A stretch of DNA of 64,000 nt. Origin: Anas platyrhynchos. Taxonomy: Eukaryota > Chordata > Aves > Anseriformes > Anatidae. The DNA is taken from NCBI RefSeq assembly GCF_047663525.1, contig NC_092588.1:108085001-108149000 (forward strand). The letters are read 5' to 3'. A program made the position numbers and the translations under genes. Positions 13,346-26,994 of this stretch are shown one piece after another (within the stretch, counting starts at the first letter, position 1; every line of letters begins with the position of its first letter). The notes below the pieces were generated by a model. It did no database searches and had not been told where the DNA came from. It worked only from the letters and a program-made list of their open reading frames with translations.

Positions 13346-16069
13346 ACTCATTATTATACTTCACTATTTTTAAGACTGCCACCCAGTTAAATTTATGCTG
13401 TTATTTTGGACCGTGCTGCAATACTAATCCACTCAAAAATGTGAGTGCAGGAAAACATACTGATTGTGTAGCTGTTCCATTGCTCAGCCAGAGCACGTTA
13501 TTAAAGCTTTGGTCTCATAAAATTCCTGTATGACTTATAATATGGCCGTCGAGAATTGCCAGGAGGTCTAAATCTCAATTATTTGTAGAAAAGACGTGAA
13601 AAGATATTGCTGTGAGGCTGAGGCTAGGAGAACTTCAGCTATTACTATTTAACTGTTTGCATTCTCTGCCACCCTTAAGACTCAGAAGCGAAAACTCATG
13701 ACCTGTGTCCTCTGCGGTGGAGTAGCTCTGCTGAAGTCTGTATAACTGGGGCTAGAACCGAACCCTGCCCACCAGTGTTTCCTTCCCTTTCTGTGGCTTT
13801 TTGCTCTCCGTGGACAGTTATGTCTCCTGTGATGGTAAAATCCCGCTACATTTATGCCAAGAGAATCCTCTTGGAGTAGGATCCTGTTCCTGCACTGCCC
13901 AGAGACGTGACTCAACAAGGGACAAAGTGTTATAAATTCATTACCACAGGACTATATGACCCCAAATAAGGTGTTTGTTACCACAGGATTATTTTACCCT
14001 AAAAGGTGTGTGTTATTTTGTTTTATTTTGTTTTTCAATTCCTACTTACCTTACCCTGTGAATACAGACTGCACCCTCACCAGCTGCCGGTTTATGGCAC
14101 AATATAGCGGTATAGGCCGAGGGCTGGGGCTGAACGATGCAGAAGCAGTCACGGGGCACAGCATCAGGAGGATGTTGAGGTGGACCTTCCTCTGAGCAGG
14201 ACCTCGTGAGGGACGAAGCTCTCCTGCAAACACGGCCTGAGCCCAGGACATGAAAAACGGTGACCAGAAAGTGTGTTACGTGCGGAGCAGGCTGCAGGGA
14301 GCAAATGGGACGGTGCAGGAACGTCAGGGCTGTGACTTACGGGGCAGCAGGCTGTGGGTTTAGGGTCAGCTGTGGGGATTAAGAGGGACTGTGGGACCAG
14401 GGTGCGGAGTCCCAGGGCTGAGGCTGTGGAGCTGTGAAAAGCAGAGAGGGGCAGAGGATGTGCTTTAAAGGATTTAGGGATAGAGCTGCCAATACAGTTA
14501 AAAGTTTTTCATACTGACCCTTTTATTTTTCAAGTTCATTTGGTAATTAAAAGTTATTTGGTACTGCTCCACCGGTTGAATATTTTCATTTTCCAAATGC
14601 CAAAATATTGGCCTTTGTAATTAAAAAAGATCCTTAGATTTGGACACAGGCTCTCTATGATGTTAACAACTTAAAGCTTTGTTCTTGTGAACACAATTGA
14701 CCAAAATAAGGACTGGTGTCTTTGATTTAGCTGCATTGTGAGCTTTGTCCTACTACACTTGACTATATGCCTGCAAAACAGTATATGCTTATATAAAACA
14801 CAATAAAATAGGTGAAATCTTGTCCAAATAATGCAATCAGCAAACTACAGGGCTGCCAGCATTTTATGATGCATCCAAAAATAGACACTCTTCCCCATGG
14901 GCTCTATCATCTAAAGATAGCAATGGGTCCAGCAGCACGTAGCCAGAGAGACAAGTACAGAAGAGGAGAGCACAGCTTTCCATCTAAAAGGCTATGGATC
15001 ACCTTAACAAGAGGAAGGGGAGCTGAGAAGATTCACAGGAGAGCAGCTGATGGGTTTGAGGGACCTGCTTGTGATTAGGGTGTGGATTGCAGCCAGGGTG
15101 TGAGTCAATGGGGTGCAGGGGAGAAATGGCAGCAGATTATTGAAACAGTTTTGATGTCAAAGCAGGCCGAACACATGGCTACATCCTGCCTTCTCCTGGC
15201 TGGTCAGAAATGACTGCAAGACCACCCCACACCTGAAGACCACCACAACCTGACACCCTCCCCTGCCTTTCCTCTGTGGCAGCTCACGGCGGTTGTGGAT
15301 CTTGATTTCTGGTACAGCAGGTGTAAGCCACGATTTCATCTTCCTGCGGGGCTGACGGGTAAAAGTCCACAGCGTTCTGCTCTCAAACTGGTTCATTTTA
15401 ATCGTCATAAATTTTCTCAGATTTTGTTGCAGGATTTCTTCATATTTTTTATAAAGCAAAACAGTGCAGTTTATTTAAATGGAGCAATGCCTTCAAGCAG
15501 GAAAAAAAACGGGGCAAGAAGAAGAACTGAGAATTGTGAAATCATTTTAGGACATTCAAAGTGATGGAAAGAGGCTTCTGAGAGTCAACTTTTACTTTCA
15601 TGCAAGCAGATTAGATGTTATCCTTTGAGTGACATCAGTAAATATTTAGTGCTGGAAAGTCCTCATGGAGTTTTTAAGTCTGTCAGACCTTCAGCACAAA
15701 ACCTCTGCTTTCCGCACAGCACCATTCTCTGCCTTTTGCATCACTCCGCCTTGTCAAAAGTTGAAGCTTCACTTTTTAAACAGTTCTGTCATGGAGGATA
15801 AATCCCCAGCACAGGGATGCTAAATCATCTTTCTAGAGACGTGTGTGGCAGTAACAAAGCTTTCAGTGCTAGACCTTAAACAAAGGGAAGTCATCTCGCA
15901 GCTTGAATTGGTAGCATAAATTTCATTTTGAATCAAGTTTCATTGTTCTTGGCAACGCTACAACTAAAATCATTTTATTGTATTTCTGCCTCTTGCTTGT
16001 GTTATATGAATGTGGTTTGCATTTAAAAATATATTAAATCATAAAAATCAGAGATGGGTGGAAAAAAAA
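13346..16069. other. Intergenic, with a CpG- and G-richer patch
   Basis: No gene recognised. A patch at about 14050-14470 stands out by GC content, more than ten CpGs and repeated G runs (see findings). The rest is ordinary AT-rich DNA. Confidence 0.5.
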
Positions 16070-16325
16070 AGCCTAAGAAGTCATTTTATCCATTTCCTCT
16101 CTCCCTGTAGAAAGGACTGCTTTCTCTAGGCTGGTTTTAAATATCTCAAGTGATGAGGCCTCCACCCCTTCCCTTAAGGGACTTTTCAGCCATTTAATAG
16201 ACATCTTTGTTAGGAAACATGTTCTTTGTACTGAGCCTGTTTTTTTTTTTTCTTCTTCTTCATTTTTTTTTTCCCTTCTGCATCATGTAGTTCCTTTATG
16301 CTGTGCCCACTGTTTTAACTTCTGT
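16070..16325 (-). mobile_element. Ancient CR1/L3-like LINE 3' fragment
   Basis: Read on the minus strand this matches the general pattern of the 3' end of old CR1-group elements. On the plus strand the sequence order is GATGAGGCCTCCACCCCTTC, a block around CATTTAATAGACATC, then GTTAGGAAACATG and CTGAGCCTG. This corresponds to the reversed expected phrases for nonterminal decay products of these LINEs. T-rich slippage interrupts it. The family level is uncertain and the boundaries are approximate. Confidence 0.55.
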
Positions 16326-17339
16326 GAAATCTGTGAAATGTATCGTATTTCTCTCTTTCATACCACAGCTGAATAATTCATAATCATTGTTGTTCAAGCA
16401 GTGTAAGAGATAAGCAACCAGTTGCTGAACAGCTAATAATGCTTCCCTGGGACGGCATGCCATGTATCAGTAAACATTTCCTGGCAACTCCTGGCTGACA
16501 CTTCTTTCTACAGTAGGGAGTGAAAAATGTCAAGCGAAACTTGAAGAAATGCGTCTTCCCAAGGGCATCCACGGCAATCTTACTGGCATTTCAAGAGGTG
16601 CTGAGGCAAGCAGCCTACTTCTTTAGATAGAGCTTTTCTTTCTAAAAGTGGATGATTTTAAATTTAAAAAAAAATATGTTTTTAAAAAGCATTTAAAAGT
16701 CCTTTTCGCAAGGAAACCTCTATGTGAGAACCACACTATATCAAAACTCTTAACTTGTTGGGAGACAAGACTGTATTGATTGCCACTCACTGCGGAGCAG
16801 TTTTTGCTGACAGCTTTGCTCAGATGAAAAATTGAATTCAGTGTTAAGGAGAACAGTTTGAAAAGATGCCTTTGCAACTGTGTCTCTGGAATCAGATCTG
16901 TGCATGAAAATGTGACTCATCTTGACAACAGAAACATTACGTTGCCAATTTAATTACTGCATCCTAGATAACGCTCTGCCTATCTCTAACGACTGGAAGG
17001 AGCAGTGTGACTAAGGAAGCCCTAGGTGGACAGGTGTTCTTCATGGGATTTTTGCATTCAAAAGACACTAACTTAAAAAAAAGAAGTAGGATGCTTCATG
17101 AACAGACGCTGATCCTGGGTCAGGTGAATGATCTGCTGATTCAAGAAAGGTCTCTGACAGTGGCTGGTGGTGGACACATGCAAAAAATACTAGCAGCAGC
17201 CCCCATGGACAGTGAGCTTCCAATATAGCTCCTTACTCATGGCAACGTGTGGTTTGGAGACCTCTCAAGATGGAGCTTAGCCAGTGCCTGTGGGTTTGAT
17301 TCTTGCCTTTGGATTTCTGTGAATTCCTTTAAATGCTGT
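16326..17339. other. Intergenic, nothing recognised
   Basis: Short ORFs on both strands without domains. I see no RNA gene, repeat family or regulatory pattern that I can support. Confidence 0.5.
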
Positions 17340-17800
17340 TTTTAACCCATTTATATTTTTGGTGTCCATGAAGTCCTGCAGCAGTGAGTTGCATAATTTA
17401 ATTACATGCTATGTGGAAAAAGTCTATTTTGTCTTTAATGCTCCTAAGATGCTAGCTGTGCGTCCTCAACTTTTTGCTCTTACAAAAACCAGTTCCAAGG
17501 GGTGATTACGCATTGTTCGTTTCCTCTGTGCCATTTCTATAAATTATCCTAGAAATATTTCCCTAGAAATGTTAATGTCATGATTTTATCCTTAGTGCTT
17601 CTCAGGCTGTCTCTTTTCCAATCTGGAGGTCCTAGCCAGTTTGACTTCCCGATATACAATACAGAAGCCTTTCCATACCTGGCACCAGTCATTGTGCTTG
17701 CCTGAACCTGTACTGAACCTTTTCTAGTGCTGATTTCTTTGCTTCAAGGTGGGGAGAAGCCCTCAGAAACAGGTTCTGAAGGCAATTAGCGTCATTTGTT
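17340..17800 (-). mobile_element. Ancient CR1-group LINE fragment
   Basis: Minus-strand copy of an old amniote CR1-group element. Diagnostic plus-strand phrases in order are GAAGTCCTGCAGCAGTGAG, AATTTAATTACATGCTATGT, CATGATTTTATCCTTAGTG, GTCTCTTTTCCAATCTGGAG and CCTGTACTGAACCTTTTCTA. These match the order seen in widely shared amniote copies as I remember them. The copy is heavily diverged and has no open frame. Confidence 0.6.
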
Positions 17801-20800
17801 AATAAGCCTGAGACGTCTGTACTGCATTCTACTCGCTCTGTTTACACAGCCCAGCTCAACTGGGTGCAGGAGACAGCAGACTCCAGGAGAATGCTTAATT
17901 TCATTTTGGCACAGGCTGTACAGGTTTTAGCTGTATTAAATACATGGCCTGATGCTGTTGGGCTGAGCAGCCCCTCATGGGCAAGCGCTGTGCCGTGCCT
18001 TCTCTGCTACACAGGCACGCCTACCTCACCCACATGCTTCACCCATCCTAAACTACCACCTAGAGCTTTACATTGCAGTGATTGTTTTGTTTTGTTAAAT
18101 ACCTTTTACTTAATCTTTTATTTCCTCAAGGCTTGAACCCTAATCTGTGTCCATGGCTGAGATGGTGGAGGTGGCAGGAACAGAAAACACTGTTTAGAAA
18201 TTAAACCCATTATATTTGGTCCTTCGTATTGCCAGTTAGGGTAAAAGTTAGGGATCCATTCCTTCAGCTCCCAGGGATGTTAGGGGCTGAGCAGCTCTGT
18301 GTGATGGGCCCTAGGGAAGGTCTAGTTATCCTTGCAGCCTCCAGAGAACTTCCTTACAACGATGCTCTTTACACTGATGTTTTATCTTTATTCCTGCTTT
18401 TACTTAGAAAAACTGAGTGATAGTTTAAAAATGAACAAATAAATAAATAAAAATTCCATTAAAACTAGATAGGACTCATATCTAGTTTTCCTCATATCTA
18501 GTTTTGCCCCTTTGCTCATAGGGCTGAGCAAAGAATAAAATTCTGAGCACAAAACTTCAGGAACTTCATGAGCTTCCAGGGTCAGCTGCAAATCTGTTTG
18601 TTTGTTCTGGTAATAAAGCACCAATAGCTAAATAAAACCAGGTCAGCAAAGATGTAAAAACCACGCAGGCAGTCAAGAAAGCTTTGCAAGTAGGTCCTGA
18701 AAGTGAGGGCTACAAACAACTGGGTGTAACCTGACAGGAGACTGCAGGCATCAAGTGCAATGACAGGCAGGGCGTGTGCGGGCTCCAGTGAAATATTGAC
18801 ACACTGCAGTGTGTAACTTGTGGTCCGGCTCTGGAAATTGAGAAAGCAAAATGTTTAAATGTATTTTGCTTTAATGTATGCTTTGACTCCTAGAACCCTC
18901 CTTTTTAAGTTGCAGATCAGCTTGAGGTTTACCAAATGTAAAACATAACTTGAATTTTATGGGAAGGGTGTGATTGGTGTAAGTTTGCCTTCTATGCTTG
19001 TGTTTTTTAGTTTTATGAAGAAAAGTCATAATGTGGGGGGCTTTCTTTTATTAATTTTTATTTCAGGAGTGGAACAATGAAATACAATGTAATCTTTCAG
19101 ACACAGAAACTATAACTTGAAAGTAAATGGCAAAAGTATAACTCCCTATCTGAAATAATGAAGCACTAATGTAAAATGCAATTGTTTCACTCAATAAAAG
19201 TTTAATTTTTCAGTACAGGTTTGTCATGACAAGCATATTTCTTAATGCCTGGATTTGGACATCTTTCACTGCTGTTATTCATTAGATCAGTTTAAAAAAC
19301 AGATTAAAGGTGGGAATCACGCAGCTGCGATATGCGGTCTTTTAGTAGGGAGTAGAATAGGGAGATGTATTCATATGATGAGTGAGCCTGCAGGAAGATC
19401 CCAGTGGTTCTGAACAAGCCCTGAGTTGCTAGATTAAGCATTACACTTAGACCTGATTGAATACTCTGTACAATTAATTTAGATTTTACCTTCTCCCGCT
19501 TGCAGAACATTGTCCCAGAAGTCACTGCTTACTTAAAAAAATATGTTATATTTTTATTTCTCTACCTCGATAAATCTTTGAAAATTCTCCTTGATGGAGG
19601 GATGACAAATGCTTGCAATTTGAATGACATTGTGGATTACAGCTAGTTAAAAAACTGGGCTGGTGCATCTTCAGCAGCATGTGACACAAATGCTGGCAAT
19701 GCCCAGGCATTTATACACAGATTTCAAATTTGTCTGGAAGATGAGCATAAATGAAGATGTGTAGGGTTGGGGAAAATCAGTCTGAAACATCAATGATCAT
19801 ACTTAAAGGAAAAAAAAAATGCAATTTTGATGCATTTGATCCCAGGCTTCTGGAAAGCTGGATATTTACACCCAAGATCCTCAAAGGATGACCAACAAAA
19901 TGGAGATCAGAACAGGTGCCAAGCAGGACTACCCACAGCAATATCCCAGCCAGGTTTGCAGCCAATATCTGCATTATCCCACCTGTCATTTGGGGTGTGC
20001 ATATTGAATGTGAACATACTGATCCCAATGTCATTTTGTGTTTGAGTTGTTGAAAAATTCCATATTCTTTATGGTACAGGAAAAAGGCCAAGGTGAAGGT
20101 AAAAGCATAAATGGAAAAATCTACTAGAAAAAAAATGCACTGTAAGAGTTGCATGCTCCTGAAAAGTCACCTAAGATATTTACTAACCAATTGCTTCAGC
20201 AGCAAAAGAATTTTTCTATTGACAAGTGGTGTTTTTTTGTTTTGTGTTGTTGTTGTTGTTTTTTTTTCAACTGCTGCCAAGCACAAATCAAGGGATGTTT
20301 ACTTCAGAGCATTTGTCTGACAGAGAAGGATTGTTTCTGACAAGTACTGTATCTTGTATTAAGAAATCAGTCAAAACAAGAATGTGAAAATTACTTTTTA
20401 AAAGTTATTTAAAGCCACCATGCTGGGTCTCAAACATCTGAGGATACAGTGAGGGCAGATCTGGCTGGTCTGAAAAAAATACATCAATGAAAGCGGCAAT
20501 ATATTTGCTTCTTTTAAGTTCCTGAAGTGAGGGAAATTCTTCTGGGTCTGTGGATCCATGGATTTTTGCACAGGGAAAACAGCTCAGTCCTTAAAATGGG
20601 CAACGAATGTTTTCCCCTGACTCCTGTATAGACACCCCGAACAGTAAGACAGCATGACTGTGCAAAAAACATTGATAGATTCATTATCTACAGGCATGTC
20701 ACAATCAGCTCCTTTATTTCCACCATCAAATATGAGAAGGATTACACAGAAAAGGGAAAAAATGGAAGATCAAAGCAATGTTCTTAGTGTATTTTAAATC

Positions 20801-22353
20801 CTTTTGAGTTAACAATTTATCTCCTCTATGTAACAAATGGTAAATCAAAAATGCTTCAGGCATGTCATTTTTTATTTCCACTTTACACAGGCTTTTTAAC
20901 ATATATGAATATGATTGTTAAGAGATTTCCATGAGTATTTTTCCTTCCAATGCCTTTTTGCAAGGCTTTGCCTTCACATTCCTCTAGGTGTCAAAAGCTT
21001 TGGTAGCCCCCTGTGCTGGAAGCTCCTGCCATCAGCCCCACTCCAGCACTTGTGAACCAGATATGACAGCTCATCTTTGGTGAGCAGAGACAAAGACGGA
21101 AGCAGCAATACACTGAGCCATGGTATGGGGGAATTCTTCAGGGGAATGATGTGGGGTAGCATGAAGGGAGAAAATATTGAAAGTAGCATGCCGTGAATGC
21201 AGGTATGGGTGCAAAAAACCACTCTGGTGCCCATCATTGTAGGGTTCCAGGATGGAGAATCCTGGGCCACAGGTGGGGAATAGAGCTGCCTTGGGCACCC
21301 AAGGAAGGCCTTGGGTGGGAAGGTGTATATCTGTATATATACATATGTATATGCATATGTGTATGGGTATATTTATGTTACCGCAGTCTTTTTTTTTTTT
21401 TGCTAGTTTGTTTTTTGCTAGTTTACTATTCTCTGATGAATTCCTTGGATGCCTGTTACATTTGATGGGCAAAATTAGTGATTACATCCACATTCCCTGC
21501 CACCTCTAGGAACAACAGCAGTGTGTGTTGGTCAGAGGGATTGAAGGCCTGTAGTGAGATCTAGAAAAGGGCTGGAAACAAAAGTCACCCGTGATGGGGA
21601 GAATCCCTTGGGGTCAGCATTCCCCTCTGCGATATTTCCTTGAGTATGGGGTTTACTACGTGAGCTTGTCATTGGTCTCTAGCTGTCTTTGTTTCAAAGA
21701 GCTCCCTTTTCTCTTCAAATTTACTGTTTAGCTTCTATAAGAACAGTGTTAAATCTTCTCTGTTAAGACTTGCCATCTTTATTTATTTATTTATTTACTA
21801 ACACAGCTAACACAATGGTCTAAAAGGGCAGAAAATTCACAGTCTTGTAGACACCAAATCAGTCCTGAATCTTCACATCTCCATATAAGACCTGACCAGT
21901 ACAGGTTGTCTTCCTCTTACTGGGTCTGGTTTGGAGAGAGTATGTTTTACATTATAACATTGCTATTAAGCAAGTGTTCAGGTAATTTCTCTTTACAGAG
22001 ATGTGGATTTAAACAGCAGCTTCAGACTGTTTTTGATCCGGGACATAGAAGATAATCTGACCAGATTTCCCTACTGGCATTTAGTGTCTCTAAGCCATTT
22101 GAGCAGCTAGTAGCAGGGGAAAAAATAATAATTAAAACTCTGCTAGCAATTGTGTTTGTGGATAATGTAAACGCTTCCTCTGTCACCTTCTGAGTGTTTG
22201 TGACACTGAACCATTAATTATAGTCTTGTATAATCTTGAACTAGTCATTTGGTGTAATCTAATTCTTCAAACTGTTTTTTTATTTTTATTTTACTAAACT
22301 CTGAGGTTGCATAAGCTTTTCATTAGTATTAGTCAATGTTGACATCAAAATTA
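17801..22353. other. Intergenic, simple repeats only
   Basis: No supported gene. It holds small (AAAT)n and (ATTT)n runs (18437-18455; 21780-21797), a 16-bp tandem duplication at 18475-18506, GTT/T-rich DNA near 20230-20270, and an alternating purine-pyrimidine tract at 21327-21375. Confidence 0.5.
21327..21375. repeat. TA/TG-rich alternating microsatellite
   Basis: Imperfect alternating tract built of TATATA, CATATG and TGTATG elements. Similar tracts occur at about 12658-12695 and 60217-60253. Such sequences are slippage-prone and often polymorphic. Confidence 0.7.
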
Positions 22354-22420
22354 TCACAGAATGATAGAATCATAAAATCACTTAGGTTGGAGAAGACCTC
22401 TAAGATCATCAAATCTGACC
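22354..22420 (-). mobile_element. Short CR1 3'-end fragment
   Basis: The first ~67 bases of a CR1 3' end in minus orientation: a GAATGATAGAATCATA repeat tail, then GGTTGGAGAAGACCTCTAAG and ATCATC. This is the typical reversed CR1 terminus. The remainder of the element is missing, as in many strongly 5'-truncated CR1 insertions. Confidence 0.85.
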
Positions 22421-25400
22421 TTACAATTAGCAAGTAATTTTAGCACAATATGCTAATGTGCAAATAGAATGCTTCTTAATGAGTCTTTGGGGATTTTTTT
22501 GATCATGACTTTTTTTTCCTCTTAAAAGTACAGAAGCAATACAAAGCATCTTTACCTTCTACAGGTGCTAGCTGCCCTCATGTTTACTTAGAGTATTCTG
22601 CTGTGATTCTGCAGCAGCACAATGCAATCTTCCCAGTTCAAGCAATAAAGAAATTAAGTAAGCTGTCATAATATTATGATAAGACAGATCTGTCCACAGT
22701 TCATTTGCTTTTTACAATTCATCCTCAAATGTTATATGGAACATGTAAAAAACAAAATGTTTTTGACAAGAAATGCAGATGATTTTGGAGTCCTTTGTTA
22801 GCGTGAATGATGTTAACAGGAATAGGTGTAAATCATTGATACGTTGCTGCTCATTATGGAGATCTTTAAAGATAGTAATAAACACTCCTAGAGCACTTAG
22901 CATTGTTTAATTCAGTTCAGATAGAAATCAACCCATAGATTTCTGTGATGTTCTGCCTTAGGTGCTTAAAATGAAAATGATAGAGAACCAGGAGCTGAAC
23001 AAAAGACTGCTACCTAAGCTCTCCTAGTCCTGAAAGCCTGAAGATTGCAGATTATTACAGTGCTTAAATAATAGGGATATTTTCGATAAATCATTCTTTT
23101 ACATCACTAAAGAGCTACAGATCAAAAAGCAGGGGATGGACAGTTTAGTCTGTCTGTATTACTTTTTTAGTTTCGTTTAGTTTTGTCTGTCTGAATTACT
23201 AAAAATATTACTATTTTTATATCTTTGTTTTCCCAAAATAGGCTCTAATTTTTTCATGAAATGTTCCTGCCTTTGCCCCGATACTTCTGAATTCATTTTA
23301 TTTCTCAGGTTTTTTTTCTGGATCTTTCCACATCGGACTCATAGGATATAAACACTGCAAGATGCCATAGTGCCTCTTTCTATCCAGAACACATAATCAA
23401 TATAATTCTTGTGGAAGAATGTATTTTCCATCCTAAAGTGAATGAGAGAATGATAAATAGGATTAAAAAAACCTTCCAGCTAAGAGTGAATAAGAAAGGC
23501 AGTTTGAGCTAGGTTTCCTTACATGTTTGCAGCTCCCTCAGGAGTGAAGAGGAACAGATTGACATTATCAACAGCAGAGTCTGCTCCCATTTCCATTCAG
23601 TGTTTATAGCAGTTATCACAAATGGGTTCTGGGCACTGACGTTTGTTCAATGACAAAATATATAATCCAAAGGTACAGGTACTACTGAAATAAAGCACAG
23701 TTTATCTAAAGTACATGCATACATCATTGGAAAATACTGATTGCGAGATTTCTGTTTGGATGCTATAAATGTCATTAGACCAGTTTCTGTGTGTCCTCCA
23801 GGAAGAGAATTCACTGTAGTGCTTTGAATCTTCCCAGGCATTAATCTATCACAAGATAGATTAGTCTAGAGGTAAATTCATCTTGTATTTCAGATTCCCA
23901 GCTCCTCTACCTTTATTTCTGTTTGAGCTACTGTCTTTTTAAAACCTTATGGAAATCGATCACATGGCAAAGAACCCCAAACCAGCAGAAACTTCTGCAG
24001 TAATAAAGATGGTACTCTCAGGAGCACTTGAATGCTGCAGAAAGAGGTGGTGCATGGTGAAGAAGCTCCACTTGATGTGAACAGAAGCACTCTGAGACAA
24101 AGAAACAACTGCTAGAAGAAACCACTGGCAGTATCTCACAGCCCTGCACATAAACACCTGACTAAAAGCTAAGCAAAATGCTGCAGGTAGGCAGGAGTTT
24201 GAACAGTGGTTGAATGAGGATCTAAAAAGCAACAACAACAACAAAAACTTGTTTCTTAAACAGAAGAGGAAACATTTCCTATAAAGACCATGGTAAAATC
24301 TGTGCAATTAGTTTCTCTGCACAGATGCTACTCAACTGAATTCAGATTAGGGAAGTAAAAATTCCTGTGCTTGCTAGGATTCATCTTGTTTGGAAATATA
24401 ATCTTCAAATTTGAGGTATAATCTCCAAATGTAGATGATCAAACAACAGCATGATTTAACTGGTAGATGCATCAAAAGAACCGACTCAGAGGCTTTAATG
24501 CACACGTTGCTTAAAAGCCACTTAATGCAACGTGGTAATTCTGCTCTTTGTAAACACTTCTTCACCTTATCTGAAGCTTCCTTTTTGTGTCTTGAGCAGT
24601 GCACATTACTCATTCATAAGGGGCTCAAATTCCAAGTTCTCAGTTTCTGATTTCCCTGTGTGAATGGCTTACACACTCAGCTCCTTCCTATTCGGGATGA
24701 GGATGAGACAATACTGTGTACATAAGGATATTATGAACATATTCATGTTGCAAAGTGTTGTTTTTTTATTATTCTGAGACATCTGCAGAAAGCACTTTTA
24801 AAGTATTTTAAGTCTAAAACCTTATTTATGAACTGTGGAAAAGAATTACGTTTTTCCCCTAGGTAATTGGTTCTATGTGTGAAAATTGCTGTTCCCATTT
24901 CTAATGGTCTTAATGGACAAATATCTTTTCCTCCTGATAATTATTCATTGTAAACAGAGCTTCCTAGCGCATCTGAGAAGAGAAAACAAGCGTGTACCAG
25001 ATGTTAGTCACATTATTTGATGCATTATTGTTAGGTACTTGGATATTGTGTTGATGACTGCAGTATGAAAACCTACACAGAATAGAAACTAGCAACCACA
25101 AAGCTTTCAATCTGAAGTGAAAATAGGATTAAATTGTCCAACTGTGCAGCACTGGTATTCTGTTTTCTCGTATGTAATCTGATAGGCTTTGCATTGTTCT
25201 CTGGAATACTTCGTTGGGCCAAATTCATTCTTAGTGTAACTCCATTGACTTTAATAGACTCATACAAGAGCTTAGTTTGGTCTATTGTATGTCAGATGTT
25301 TTATGCATGCAGCAGCATTTCTGGGAGAAGGTTACTTAAGGATAAAAATGTTATCTTTGTTTTCTGGTCCATCTTCTAGCTGAGACCCAGGAAAGCAAAA

Positions 25401-26307
25401 TGAAAATGTCAACAAGTTAATTTCCAGTTGCTCAGGAGAAGAGGGTTAAATATTTTTTTTTAAATAGTATTTTTTTTTCCATAGTTTGTTGAGAAGCATT
25501 TTTGTGATGTTGGAGGAAAAGCTGTTTTGTGTTGTTTTTGTTTTTTGTTGTTGTTTATCCTATATTTAATTCATTTCTATATTCATGATTAAAAAGCTTC
25601 AGTCAGCTACAAAGACTAATTAGGCTATGCTATAACAAGGATTACTGAACTATAATTATTATTTATTCGAATCAGTGGAAGAATTACTGAAGCTTAGGTT
25701 AAAGACAATAGAAGCTAATGGAGAAAGAAGCAAAGGAGGCCAGTAGTGATTTCAACTGCATATTGTCAACCACCCAAGCAGTACAAAAGTAGCCCTCTAA
25801 TTGACACCCTGAAATAGGGGCCTGCTGATATTTCCTCATGAGTCATTCATTTTGATCATATTTTTAAACACAACCTCTTTCTAAAGAAATATCCTCGGAA
25901 GAAGTATATGTAGGGTACGAGCACTAGTATTATTGGCTGATTGATGAAAGAAAAAGCTACAGAGATATATTTGCCTACTATTCGCACTGGATTTAAAATG
26001 TGGCATTTTTTGCTCATTCTCTACTTGATTGCTGCAAATACCCGTGGCTTTTCCTCTGCAGTTTTAACCCAGCAGTCGCTTCTGAGCTACTACTAAAACC
26101 CAGTTCCAGTGGCATTTTTATTGCAACTAAAAGTTTCAGCAACTCCAAAACAAAGCAGTGCTCACCTGAACTGCCTTTCTACCTAAGGGCCTCATTCCCC
26201 TCATCTCCTCCGCTCCACGTCTTCCAGCTGAGGAACTCATTGGGGCTGGTGCAATCTACAAGCAAATAATGGTGCCATGCAGCGTTTTCATCTAGCCTGA
26301 TCTAGAG
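22421..26307. other. Intergenic, nothing recognised
   Basis: AT-rich DNA with small simple repeats (a CAA run at 24231-24246). Reading frames here are short and domain-free. A perfect 9-bp hairpin at 23842-23863 is at chance level. Confidence 0.5.
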
Positions 26308-26766
26308 ATCATAGAACCATAGAATCGTTTAAACTGGAAAAGATTCTTCAGATCATCAAGGCCAACCATCAATCAACTTGACCTATCAAGTCCTATCACT
26401 AAGCCATGTCCCTAAGCATTACGTCCACAGATTTCTGGACTACCTCCAGGGATGTCAACTCTACCACCTCCCTGGGCAGCCTGTTCCAGGGCCTAACCAC
26501 CCTTCCAGTGAAGAAATTCTTCCTGATATCCAGTCTAAACCTCCCCAGTGCACCTTGAAGCCATTGTCTTGCATCCTATCACTTGTAACCTGAGGAAAAG
26601 AGACCAACACCCTCCACATGGCAACCTCCTTTCAGGCAGTTGTAGAGAGCGATGAGGTCTCTCCTCAGCCTCCTCTTCTCCAGACTAAATTGCCCCAGTT
26701 TCCTCAGCCACTCCTCATAAGTCTTGTTTTCTAGTTGCTTAAGCAGTTTTATTGTTCTTCTCTGGA
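26308..26766 (-). mobile_element. CR1 LINE, 3' part, about 460 bp
   Basis: Minus-strand CR1. From its 3' tail (ATCATAGAACCATAGAATC at 26308) it runs through GGGCAGCCTGTTCCAGGGCC, CCAGTGAAGAAATTCTTCCT, GCGATGAGGTCTCTCCTCAG and TTCTCCAGACTAAATTGCCC, all standard CR1 3'-end sequence. It is one of the better preserved copies here. Its body corresponds to the 3' UTR and the last part of ORF2, with no intact frame. Confidence 0.95.
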
Positions 26767-26871
26767 ATAAACCTCTGACATAAACTAGCTGGTGCAGAAT
26801 TTCTGAATCAACAGTCCAGATTTGTCTTATTCTGATCTAGAATGACTAGATTAACTTTTTGATTGAGTTAA

Positions 26872-26952
26872 AATAAATAAATAAATAAATAAAAAGGTTT
26901 CATTTCTGGTCAATACAGAAATATTTCCATTTCTTGCCAACTGAGATGAGGG

Positions 26953-26988
<36 letters not shown>

Positions 26989-26994
26989 TTTTGT
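26872..26994. repeat. (AAAT)n run followed by a 42-A homopolymer
   Basis: AAAT units occupy about 26872-26894, and an uninterrupted run of 42 A's lies at 26953-26994. I see no retroposed sequence directly upstream that would make it an obvious poly(A) tail. It is likely polymorphic and prone to assembly error. Confidence 0.85.

Noticed and set aside
23842..23863. Perfect 9-bp hairpin TAATCTATC / GATAGATTA, with similar ones at 35231-35259 and 57647-57676
   Set aside because: In 64 kb of AT-rich DNA several 9-10 bp perfect hairpins with short loops are expected by chance.
26953..26994. A42 run as the poly(A) tail of a processed pseudogene or SINE
   Set aside because: The sequence just upstream has no coding or SINE-like similarity that I can see, and I found no target-site duplication. 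Treated as a simple repeat.
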